Source: an uncultured Novosphingobium sp. | GTDB lineage: Bacteria; Pseudomonadota; Alphaproteobacteria; Sphingomonadales; Sphingomonadaceae | Length of the DNA: 12,970 nucleotides | Assembly (NCBI GenBank): GCA_937860195.1 | Contig: CALMBN010000127.1 | Span: 1 to 12,970, forward strand | Direction of reading: 5' to 3' | Part shown: piece by piece, positions 7,548 through 12,970 of the stretch | Position numbering within the stretch: the stretch's first letter is position 1 | Layout of the letters: each line of letters opens with the position of its first letter | Notes under the pieces: model-generated | Seen by the model: only the letters and a program-made list of their open reading frames with translations | Database searches by the model: none | What the model was told of the DNA's origin: nothing | Made by a program: the position numbers and the translations under genes

Positions 7548-8432
7548 CTACTGAGCGATCCCCAGCAATCGCTGCGCCAGCTTCAGGTGCGGACGGTCAA
7601 TCATCCGCTGTTCGATCTGAAGCGCCCCGGCATCTGGGTTATCCTCAAACGCTGCAACAATGGCGCGGGCCTTGGACAGCTCTTCTTCGCTGGGCGTGAA
7701 GGCCGCGTTGATAATCGGCACCTGCGCCGGATGGATCGCCAGCATTCCGGCAAAGCCGTCCGAACGGGCCGCCTCCGCTGCATTTTTCAGGCCCGTCTCA
7801 TCCGCAAAGTCGGCGTGGAGCGTGTCGATCGCCATGACACCCTTGGCGTGTGCCGTTAGCAAGGTCTGGACCCTGACGAATCGAAACGCATCGGTCCATT
7901 CGCCTTGTGGGCCCCGCTTGCGACTTGCCCCGATCGCGGCAGAGAGGTCTTCCGCGCCCCAGGTCAGCCCGGCCAGACGCGGCAGCGGGGCAGTGATATA
8001 AGCCGGAATCGTGATCGCTGCTTGGGCGGTTTCGCTGACCAGCGGCAAAATCCTGGTCGATCCGCTTGGAATACCATTGCGGCCTTCCAGTTCGTAAAGT
8101 TCTGCTGCCAGCTGCGTGACCGAATCCGGACCCGCACTTTTGGGCAGCATGATCCCGTCAGGCGCACCCGGCAGTACGGCCAGCAGATCTTCGCGCCAGA
8201 ACGGGCTGTCGAGCGCGTTGATCCGCACCCAGCGCCCCAGCTTCTTGCCGCCGGTAAGGTGCTCGCGGTAAACGTCCAGCCAACCCCGGGTCAGTTCGCG
8301 GGCGCGTTGTTTGCCGGATTCGGCGACCGAATCCTCCAGATCGAGGATGACAACATCGGCCCCGGTCGCAGCTGCTTTGGACAGCTTCTTTTCGCTATCG
8401 CCTGGAACGAACAGCCAAGACCGCATCGCCAT
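7548..8432 (-). CDS. HpcH/HpaI-family CoA-ester lyase (CitE-like)
   Basis: The 294-residue cytoplasmic TIM-barrel protein belongs to the CitE/malyl-CoA lyase branch, which cleaves or hydrolyses acyl-CoA esters such as malyl- or methylmalyl-CoA. It opens with LFVPGDSEKKLSKAAATGAD and VVILDLEDSVAESGK. It has RWVRINALDSPFWRED at about 67-82, GIMLPKSAG at 93-101, the Mg2+-ligand glutamate in SETAQ (E134), and WGAEDLSAAIGA at 158-169 holding the second acidic ligand. ATG 8432 is chosen because AAGG lies 8 bases upstream and the family N terminus begins there; longer in-frame extensions are antisense to or inside the ene-reductase gene. It is 19 bp behind that gene on the same strand, so they are likely cotranscribed. 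The CoA substrate cannot be read from the sequence. Confidence 0.9.
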   Translation of the reverse strand: MAMRSWLFVPGDSEKKLSKAAATGADVVILDLEDSVAESGKQRARELTRGWLDVYREHLTGGKKLGRWVRINALDSPFWREDLLAVLPGAPDGIMLPKSAGPDSVTQLAAELYELEGRNGIPSGSTRILPLVSETAQAAITIPAYITAPLPRLAGLTWGAEDLSAAIGASRKRGPQGEWTDAFRFVRVQTLLTAHAKGVMAIDTLHADFADETGLKNAAEAARSDGFAGMLAIHPAQVPIINAAFTPSEEELSKARAIVAAFEDNPDAGALQIEQRMIDRPHLKLAQRLLGIAQ

Positions 8433-8451
8433 ACCTGTAACCTTTCCAGAC

Positions 8452-9567
8452 CTATCGGACCGGCTCGAGCGCCGGATAGTCGATGTATCCTTCCGGTCCG
8501 GGAAGGTACCAGGTCTTTGGCACATTGACATTTGGTGCCCAGTCCGCACCCAGCCGTATTCGGTCCGCAAGGTCCGGGTTCGAGATGTAGGGCCGGCCAA
8601 AGCTGATCGCATCGCAACGCCCGCTGACGACATCGGCTGCGGCTTCAGCAGCAGTGTAGTCCGAATTGAGCACCAAGGGACCCTTGTAAAGACTGCGAAT
8701 CAGGCTGTCCTGCTGCGGAATGTCGGTCCGCCCGAATGTGCCTTCCGGTCCCGGCTGGCGAAGTTCGACGAAGCCGATCTTCAGCTCTTCGCAGACCCGC
8801 GCAGCCGCACCGAAGATGCTCGCCGGATCAGTGTCGTCGCAGCCCTGGGTTTCGCCGTTGGGCGAAAGCCGGATCGAAACGCGGTCCGCGCCCCACACGC
8901 CGACCAATCCTTCGAGTACTTCACGCATGAAGTGGGTGCGGTTTTCAGGCGATCCGCCGTATTCGTCGGTGCGCAGGTTGCTGGATGAGCGCAGGAACTG
9001 ATCGACCAGATAGCCGTTCGCACCGTGGAGCTGGACCCCATCAAAGCCCGCTGCCTTGGCGATGCCGGCGGCGTGGGCATAGTCACCGACGATCCGGGCA
9101 ATGTCGGCCTTGCTGGCCTCGCGCGCCTGCTCGTGCGGCTTGCGGCCCGTGGGGGTGTGGGCGTGGTCTGGCGCGGTGGTCGCACTTGCGGAAACCGGTG
9201 CTTCACCGCCGAGGAAATCGGGGTGGACCAGACGGCCCATATGCCACAGCTGCATGATGATCTTGCCGCCTTCGCGGTGGACTGCCTCGGTGCTCAGTTT
9301 CCAGCCTTGGGTCTGCGCGTCAGACCAGGCACCGGGTGCTGCGGGCCAGCCGGACCCTTCGACGGTGATCCCGGTCGCTTCGCTGATGATGAGCCCAGCC
9401 CCGGCGCGCTGGCGATAGTATTCGGCGATCATTGCGCCCGGGATCATCCCGGCATCGGCGCGACCGCGCGTCAGCGGAGCCATCAGGATACGGTTCCTGG
9501 CTTCGATCGCGCCAAGCTGAATCGGTTGGAACAAGGCTTCGTGCAACGGTCTCTCCATCGATTTCAT
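8452..9567 (-). CDS. Old Yellow Enzyme ene-reductase (NemA/alkene reductase)
   Basis: This FMN-dependent NAD(P)H ene-reductase of 371 residues reduces activated C=C bonds (enones, maleimides) and often nitro compounds. FMN and substrate residues are visible: the APLTR threonine (T33), Q106 in MQLWHMGRLVH, and the H181/N184 pair in HGANGYLVDQFLR. The clade signature NLRTDEYGGSPENR follows, and FGRPYISNPDLADR lies near the C terminus. The His/Asn pair and the length place it in the classical NemA/PETN-reductase group rather than the thermophilic-like YqjM group. The start is ATG 9567 with a weak ribosome binding site; ATG 9558 (MERPLHEALF) is a close alternative. It leads the probable two-gene operon with the CoA-ester lyase. 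No nemR-type regulator is adjacent. Confidence 0.94.
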   Translation of the reverse strand: MKSMERPLHEALFQPIQLGAIEARNRILMAPLTRGRADAGMIPGAMIAEYYRQRAGAGLIISEATGITVEGSGWPAAPGAWSDAQTQGWKLSTEAVHREGGKIIMQLWHMGRLVHPDFLGGEAPVSASATTAPDHAHTPTGRKPHEQAREASKADIARIVGDYAHAAGIAKAAGFDGVQLHGANGYLVDQFLRSSSNLRTDEYGGSPENRTHFMREVLEGLVGVWGADRVSIRLSPNGETQGCDDTDPASIFGAAARVCEELKIGFVELRQPGPEGTFGRTDIPQQDSLIRSLYKGPLVLNSDYTAAEAAADVVSGRCDAISFGRPYISNPDLADRIRLGADWAPNVNVPKTWYLPGPEGYIDYPALEPVR

Positions 9568-9569
9568 TT

Positions 9570-9582
9570 TGCAATTGATGCA
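9570..9582. promoter_or_regulatory. Short imperfect palindrome between the divergent ene-reductase and EamA starts
   Basis: TGCAATTGATGCA has TGCA at both ends and an almost symmetric centre, and it lies in the 34-bp gap between the two start codons. Any regulator binding here would affect both genes. It is short enough to be chance. Confidence 0.2.
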
Positions 9583-9601
9583 GTCTGGCTAAGGCAAGGG
9601 C

Positions 9602-10477
9602 ATGGAGAACGCAACCGCAGAGACGCATCGGAGCGGCTGGCATTTAGCCGCCCTGCTCGGCGGCAATGCAGCGCTCGCGCTCGGCCCGTTGTGGGTGCGC
9701 ATGGCGGATACGGGGCCAGTTTCGGCCGGGTTCTGGCGGCTGCTGCTGGCGATCCCGGTGTTCGTTGTGCTGGCGCGGATGAACGGCCAGCGATTGACCG
9801 GCCATTCGCGGGCGGCAGTGCTGGCGATCCTGGCAGCCGGATTGTTCTTTGCTGCCGACCTGGCAAGCTGGCATCTGGGTATCGGGCTGACCCGGCTCGG
9901 CAATGCCACCTTGTTCGGCAATTCGGGCTCGATCCTGCTCGTTGCATTCGGGCTGATCGCGCTGCGCCGAATGCCCCGGGGGATGGAGTGGCTGGCTTTT
10001 GCCGCCGCGATCACCGGCTCGGCGATTCTGCTCGGCCGCAGTCTGGAACTGGGTCATGAAACCCTGATCGGTGATCTGCTGTGCCTGCTCGCCGGGTTCC
10101 TTTATACCTTTTACATCCTGCTCGCGCAGCGTGCCCGGGCCGATCTGGGGGGGTGGACCGTTCTGGTTTTCGCCAGCGTGGCGGGGCTGCCGGTTCTGCT
10201 GGGCGGAGCGCTGCTGCTGGCCGAGCCGATCTGGCCGACCCAGTGGGGCCCGATTGTCGCGCTGGCCCTGACCAGTCAGGTGATCGGGCAAGGCCTGCTG
10301 GTTTACGCTCTGCGGCACTTTTCCGCGTTCATCGTGGGGCTGGCGTTGTTGACTCAACCGGCGGTGTCGGTGGTGCTCGGCTGGGCGGTGTTCGGCGAGC
10401 TGCTCAAACCGCTCGATTTTGTCGGCATGGCATTGGTCTGCGCCGGACTGGTATTGGCCCGCTCGACGCAGGACTGA
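9602..10477 (+). CDS. EamA/DMT-family transporter
   Basis: The 291-residue protein has about ten hydrophobic helices in two tandem EamA repeats (roughly 15-145 and 155-287), as in the RhaT/YdcZ/drug-metabolite transporter superfamily. The first repeat has GPLWVRMADTGPVSAGFWRL followed by the conserved LASWHLGIGLTRLGNATLFG helix. The second has LLAGFLYTFYILLAQRAR and the closing LLTQPAVSVVLGWAVFGELL with its typical proline and glutamate, then GMALVCAGLVLA. Such proteins export amino acids or other metabolites; the substrate here is unknown. ATG 9602 is preceded by AAGG 8 bases upstream. It is divergent from the ene-reductase with 34 bp between start codons, so the promoters must overlap coding sequence. 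Confidence 0.9.
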   Translation: MENATAETHRSGWHLAALLGGNAALALGPLWVRMADTGPVSAGFWRLLLAIPVFVVLARMNGQRLTGHSRAAVLAILAAGLFFAADLASWHLGIGLTRLGNATLFGNSGSILLVAFGLIALRRMPRGMEWLAFAAAITGSAILLGRSLELGHETLIGDLLCLLAGFLYTFYILLAQRARADLGGWTVLVFASVAGLPVLLGGALLLAEPIWPTQWGPIVALALTSQVIGQGLLVYALRHFSAFIVGLALLTQPAVSVVLGWAVFGELLKPLDFVGMALVCAGLVLARSTQD

Positions 10478-10516
10478 CGGCGGGCTAGCATGTTCCGGCC
10501 AACTTCGAGGAGATTG

Positions 10517-10754
10517 ATGATGAAGCGCTTTGCCTTGTTCATTGCGCTGCCGCTGACGGCGCGGAAATGAGGCTGCGGATCACGGTGAGGGCGAGCGTGC
10601 GGCGGAACGGTTGGAGGAATCGCAGCTGCGGGCTAGGGACTCTCCACTTCCGGCAGGAAAGAACAATGGCGGGACTCACGCAATGGCGCCAAGATGCCAA
10701 GAGGTTCTGCAATGCGGTGCAGGCACCCGTCACTCTAACGGGGCGTCCAGATGA
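10517..10754 (+). pseudogene. Small lipoprotein gene broken at the lipobox by a two-base loss
   Basis: A strong ribosome binding site (GAGGAG, 10507-10512) precedes ATG ATG AAG, which encodes MMKRFALFIALPLTA, a good lipoprotein signal peptide. The frame then reads RK and stops at 10568-10570. If two bases are restored after GCG (10559-10561), it would continue as Cys-GNEAADHGEGERAAERLEES to a stop at 10752-10754, giving a classic LTAC lipobox and a charged mature chain of about 60 residues. The break therefore hits exactly the lipidated cysteine. The distal part of the restored frame runs into an intergenic repeat, so the original gene may have ended earlier. A sequencing error is equally possible. 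No domain is recognised. Confidence 0.5.
10674..10704 (+). repeat. Intergenic repeat, left arm (CTCACG...CCAAGATGCCAAG)
   Basis: This arm carries CTCACGC, a seven-base insert, then CCAAGATGCCAAG. It is the inverted counterpart of the copy at 10795-10815. The pattern of CTCACGC followed by repeated xCCAAGA units is reminiscent of dispersed intergenic sequences common in sphingomonad genomes; copy number cannot be seen here. Confidence 0.5.
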
Positions 10755-10794
10755 AACGCCTGAAAGTCAAAAGGTCTTCATCCCAATCGAAACA

Positions 10795-10815
10795 CCTTGG
10801 CGTCTTGGCGTGAGA
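10795..10815 (-). repeat. Intergenic repeat, right arm, inverted
   Basis: Read on the minus strand this is CTCACGCCAAGACGCCAAGG, matching the left arm apart from the seven-base insert there and one substitution. The arms are separated by about 90 bp. Apart from the broken lipoprotein gene and these arms, I see no gene in 10478-10883. Confidence 0.5.
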
Positions 10816-10883
10816 AATCTCTTTTCTACTCCTGGCCCTATAAGATCCGGCACAAAGCGCATGCCCCTGCCCGCCCGAATGCG

Positions 10884-11252
10884 CTACCGATAAGGCTCGC
10901 AAGCGATCCCATCGCCATCGCCGTCCATCTTGGCGCGAAAGCCCGGCTCGCCGCGATAGATTGGCGCGGTTCCGGCGGCGCGGGCATCGTTGCAGCCGCG
11001 CCAATGGTCCCCCGCCTCTGGCGCACGGGCCCGCATGATCCCCAGCGGCACGGCAATCGGCTTGACCCCGGCCACCAAAGCCGCACGTCCCTCAGGCGTA
11101 GCCGCCACACTGCCGCTGCCAATCACCAGCCCGCCCAGCGCCACCGAAATCAGCCAACCCCCAACCGAAGCGCCACCCGTGGCCGCCGCGCCACGCCGAT
11201 GGGGTGGGCCGCCCCGATACGGCGCGGTGTTGCTGGACCTGCGGTTCGCCAT
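10884..11252 (-). CDS. Membrane-anchored Excalibur calcium-binding domain protein
   Basis: The 122-residue protein has a basic N terminus (MANRRSSNTAPYRGG), one hydrophobic segment at about 31-51 (GGWLISVALGGLVIGSGSVAA), a short linker, and a C-terminal Excalibur domain. The domain shows GCNDARAAGTAPIYRGEPG followed by DGDGDGIACE. The Asp residues 110, 112 and 114 give the EF-hand-like calcium loop, and C87 with C118 probably form the conserved disulfide. The positive-inside pattern places the domain in the periplasm. Excalibur domains are found in extracellular or nuclease-associated proteins; here there is no attached nuclease, so the role is open. No clear ribosome binding site precedes ATG 11252. 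The frame is complete at both ends. Confidence 0.85.
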   Translation of the reverse strand: MANRRSSNTAPYRGGPPHRRGAAATGGASVGGWLISVALGGLVIGSGSVAATPEGRAALVAGVKPIAVPLGIMRARAPEAGDHWRGCNDARAAGTAPIYRGEPGFRAKMDGDGDGIACEPYR

Positions 11253-11380
11253 GATGCGGCGAGGTTAGGGAGCGAATGGTGAAGGAATGGTTTGGGGGTG
11301 AGGTTGCATCAGCTAACGAATTCCTCGAATTTCCGTGAACCCTTTCCGGGCCTCAGTAGCTAGAAGTAAACGTCAAGTGC

Positions 11381-11387
11381 TATAGAT
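11381..11387 (+). promoter_or_regulatory. Candidate -10 element directly before the AlbA_2 gene
   Basis: TATAGAT lies 6 bases before ATG 11393, and no Shine-Dalgarno is present in that gap. If used as a -10 hexamer, transcription would begin at or next to the ATG, giving a leaderless mRNA. No convincing -35 is seen 16-18 bp upstream, so confidence is low. The rest of 11253-11380 shows nothing I can name. Confidence 0.3.
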
Positions 11388-11392
11388 CACCA

Positions 11393-12382
11393 ATGGACCT
11401 TGAGCACTTCTCCGCCGCTGGCATTTCCGCTGTAATCGAGCTTGTCGAGAATCGGACTGAGGAAAGTCATAAAATCGACTTCAAACGTAAGACCGATCCC
11501 AGCAGAAGCGATTTAACTCGTGAGGACAAAAAGGCGCTCGGAGAGGCGACCTCTGGCTTCGCAAATGCGGAAGGTGGCATTCTGATTGTTGGGGTCGACA
11601 CCCAAGATTTTCAGGGCCTCGATCGGGCTAGCGCGGTCTGCGCTATCGACAATGTCGACGCCGTGGCTGACCGATACAGAGCATATCTTTCCGAGTGCGT
11701 AAGCCCTCCGATCAACGGTATTCAGGTGCTCTCGCTAAAGGTCGAGTCTTTAGAATCTGGTGTGATCGTCATTAGCATTCCGAAGGGAGAGGCTAGGCCG
11801 CACATGAGCACTGCACCAGGCCACCATCGCTTCTACCGTCGAGTTGCGGACCGGTTTCAGCAAATGGAACGATATGAAATCTATGAAATGTTCCGACTTG
11901 AGGATTATCCAAACCTTGAATTGATGATAAGTTATAGAAATGGTGGATCACTTGGCGGAAACTCCAAGACAAACATCTTGTTCGGACTTAAAAATATTTC
12001 TGGCGTTACGGCTAAATTTCCATATATTTCAATCAAAAATGATCAAAGTGCGCCTAGAGTTGCTGAATTTGGGCTTGATGGCAATGGAGGAAACCTTTTC
12101 AAAAAACTCACAACCGAGCCGGGCAGTGAGATTTTATTTTCTGGGGGTTCTGATATTGTTATTCACCCAGGGCAGTCTCTATTTATTTCACAGTTAGAAT
12201 ATTTACATAATTTGGATGAAAGGATTTCTCGATATTGGTCTGCTGCTAGCCTTGGGCCACAAGGAACTTGCGTTGTCGAATTTGCCTTTGGCTGTGAGCA
12301 TCATCCGCGGCAGCGAGTTCGGGCCGAATTCACTTGCTCGAACTTGCTGAATCTGGAGATGCCAAACCTCACGGTCTACTAG
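11393..12382 (+). CDS. Schlafen/AlbA_2-domain putative DNA- or RNA-binding protein with unknown C-terminal domain
   Basis: In this 329-residue protein, residues about 15-160 form an AlbA_2 (Schlafen-type) domain: ESHKIDFKRK (24-33), then ATSGFANAEGGILIVGVD (52-69), SLKVESLESGVIVISIPKGE, RPHMS and HHRFYRRVADRFQQM at 144-158. In bacteria this domain occurs in transcription regulators and in several defence-associated proteins; catalytic activity has not been shown for most. Residues from about 175 onward (ELMISYRNGG, LFGLKNISGVTAKFPYISI) look beta-rich and Ig-like, but I recognise no family. Hand count gives about 37% GC over 11881-12240, against about 58% in a sample line of the EamA gene, with codons such as AAA, ATT and TTT unlike the neighbours, so it was probably acquired by transfer. 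A complete frame with a hairpin at its stop suggests a free-standing gene. Confidence 0.8.
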   Translation: MDLEHFSAAGISAVIELVENRTEESHKIDFKRKTDPSRSDLTREDKKALGEATSGFANAEGGILIVGVDTQDFQGLDRASAVCAIDNVDAVADRYRAYLSECVSPPINGIQVLSLKVESLESGVIVISIPKGEARPHMSTAPGHHRFYRRVADRFQQMERYEIYEMFRLEDYPNLELMISYRNGGSLGGNSKTNILFGLKNISGVTAKFPYISIKNDQSAPRVAEFGLDGNGGNLFKKLTTEPGSEILFSGGSDIVIHPGQSLFISQLEYLHNLDERISRYWSAASLGPQGTCVVEFAFGCEHHPRQRVRAEFTCSNLLNLEMPNLTVY

Positions 12383-12400
12383 GCGTTAATCTAACGCCTA
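12380..12400 (+). terminator. Perfect hairpin at the stop codon of the AlbA_2 gene
   Basis: Nine paired bases with a three-base loop; the core is AGGCGTTA-ATC-TAACGCCT. The TAG stop codon forms the beginning of the left arm. There is no run of T after it, so it could be a weak or bidirectional terminator, an mRNA-end stabiliser, or a scar of an inserted element. Confidence 0.5.
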
Positions 12401-12420
12401 CAGTCGGCTTCATTGCACCC

Positions 12421-12598
12421 TCAATCGTGCTCCCGGTCGCCAGCCCCCATGTACAACTCCCGCCCGGTCTCGTCATAGACCTTGCTCATTTCCGCCATGC
12501 CGGCCTCGGCTTCCTCCGCCGCCACGAACGTATCGGCGCCCTGGTTCTGCAACCGCCCAAACTCCCGCACCTCCTGCGAAATCTTCATCGAGCAGAAT
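12421..12598 (-). pseudogene. thiC: C-terminal remnant of thiC (phosphomethylpyrimidine synthase)
   Basis: The minus strand reads FCSMKISQEVREF, then AAEEAEAGMAEMSKVYDETG and ends RELYMGAGDREHD-stop. This is the extreme C terminus of ThiC, the radical-SAM enzyme that turns aminoimidazole ribotide into the thiamine pyrimidine; FCSMKI-QEVR follows the cysteine region in intact ThiC. Only about 59 codons are present. Homology stops abruptly near base 12598, where PVG replaces the expected conserved PK before FCSM. The frame meets a stop a few codons further upstream, in the sequence at the end of pemK. The catalytic core and the cluster cysteines are absent, so it cannot function. It looks like the displaced 3' end of a thiC gene cut by an insertion or rearrangement. 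Confidence 0.75.
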
Positions 12599-12613
12599 CC
12601 TACCGGCTGCGCT

Positions 12614-12970
12614 TCACTCTCTCAACCCCATCACAAGCCTCAACGCATCCTCAATGCGTCCAAGATCGTTTTGAGAGACACGTCCAATATGCTGATGGAT
12701 CTTGTCGGCCCGCACGGTCACCGGAATATCGGTCATCACATCGGAAATTTCCCTGAGTCCGTTCGCTTTTGTCGGCGCGATCCGCACACGGAGCAAGGAA
12801 GGCGGATCTGCCAGCTCGCTTGTGGTGGGGAGCAATATGGCGGTAGTGAGCGCTGCATATCCATCGGACTGGATTAGCACATAAGGTCGGGGCTTGGTGC
12901 CGAAGCCGTGACCGGTTGCGACGACGACATCGCCGCCCGTGTTTCCGTCGCCACCCGAGCCGCCAACACT
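12614..12970 (-). CDS. PemK/MazF-family toxin (partial, runs off the right edge)
   Basis: The frame is open to the window edge. It reads GGDVVVATGHGFGTKPRP, then YVLIQSDGYAALTTAIL, PTTSELAD and, at the end, HIGRVSQNDLGRIEDALRLVMGL. This is the SH3-like fold of PemK/MazF toxins, ribosome-independent mRNA interferases usually neutralised by an antitoxin encoded just upstream. The KPRP-YVLIQSD strand and the closing IGR-S-DL-RI-ALRLVLGL helix are the family landmarks. Within the window there is no in-frame ATG, GTG or TTG before the domain; the preceding residues SVGGSGGDGNTG are glycine-rich and unusual for the family. The start and any antitoxin must lie to the right. GTG 12878-12880 would remove the first strand and is unlikely. 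Confidence 0.75.
   Translation of the reverse strand, partial: SVGGSGGDGNTGGDVVVATGHGFGTKPRPYVLIQSDGYAALTTAILLPTTSELADPPSLLRVRIAPTKANGLREISDVMTDIPVTVRADKIHQHIGRVSQNDLGRIEDALRLVMGLRE

Noticed and set aside
8433..8633. Longer start for the CoA-ester lyase
   Set aside because: The extension overlaps the end of the ene-reductase gene in another frame; the family N terminus and ribosome binding site are at 8432.
9025..10059. 344-codon plus-strand frame over the ene-reductase and EamA genes
   Set aside because: It spans two recognised genes in the wrong frames, with biased composition and no domain.
10735..11004. Minus-strand 89-codon frame (HAKTPRCFDWDEDLL...)
   Set aside because: It is formed by the intergenic repeat and the antisense of the Excalibur gene and has no domain; regarded as non-coding.
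1..12970. CRISPR arrays, tRNA, rRNA, IS transposases
   Set aside because: None were recognised: no regularly spaced repeats, no cloverleaf or rRNA signatures, no transposase motifs.

Overview
The window looks like a chromosomal segment of an alphaproteobacterium of the order Sphingomonadales. The high GC content outside one gene, the style of the LipB, ThiC-tail and ArsC-like proteins, and the TonB receptor/MFS/OYE mix all fit; genus cannot be settled from the sequence alone. Most of it is ordinary, tightly packed chromosome. The two ends and the last 2.4 kb are where it becomes irregular.

Layout. 1-497: an open frame entering from the left edge. It begins as an internal piece of a UvrD/PcrA-type helicase and, from about base 355, continues in frame as an unrelated C-terminal tail, so there is a fusion or an assembly join here. 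506-1042: a small two-cluster [2Fe-2S] subunit of a xanthine-dehydrogenase/isoquinoline-oxidoreductase-type enzyme, with no molybdenum subunit downstream. 1039-3129 (-): a TonB-dependent siderophore receptor with a Fur-box-like palindrome in front. 3275-3619: an ArsC/glutaredoxin-type reductase probably started at TTG. 3616-4971 (-): an MFS efflux protein. 5064-5690: a PmtA-like SAM methyltransferase. 5694-6536 (-): a polytopic membrane protein. 6579-7253 and 7253-7543: lipB followed by a small lipoprotein, translationally coupled. 7548-8432 and 8452-9567 (both -): a CitE-like CoA-ester lyase and an Old Yellow Enzyme ene-reductase, probably one operon. 9602-10477: an EamA/DMT transporter.

From 10478 the order loosens. 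There is a decayed small lipoprotein gene (two-base loss at the lipobox), a pair of inverted intergenic repeats, and a membrane-anchored Excalibur protein (-). These are followed by an AT-rich, apparently foreign gene with a Schlafen/AlbA_2 domain that ends in a perfect hairpin. The right end holds a C-terminal remnant of thiC (-) directly behind a PemK/MazF-type toxin gene (-) that runs off the edge. The AlbA_2 gene, the thiC remnant and the toxin together suggest a small accessory or defence-type insertion near thiC.

Genes mostly alternate in strand. Four convergent pairs have overlapping stop codons or at most 4 bp between them, and several divergent pairs are separated by less than 100 bp, leaving almost no room for separate terminators or promoters. 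The functional links visible are iron uptake (receptor plus Fur site), lipoate synthesis (lipB), and a possible catabolic pair (CoA-ester lyase plus ene-reductase). No complete new multi-gene system is proven. The best candidate for novelty is the isolated AlbA_2 gene with its unknown C-terminal domain and the neighbouring thiC/pemK junction.
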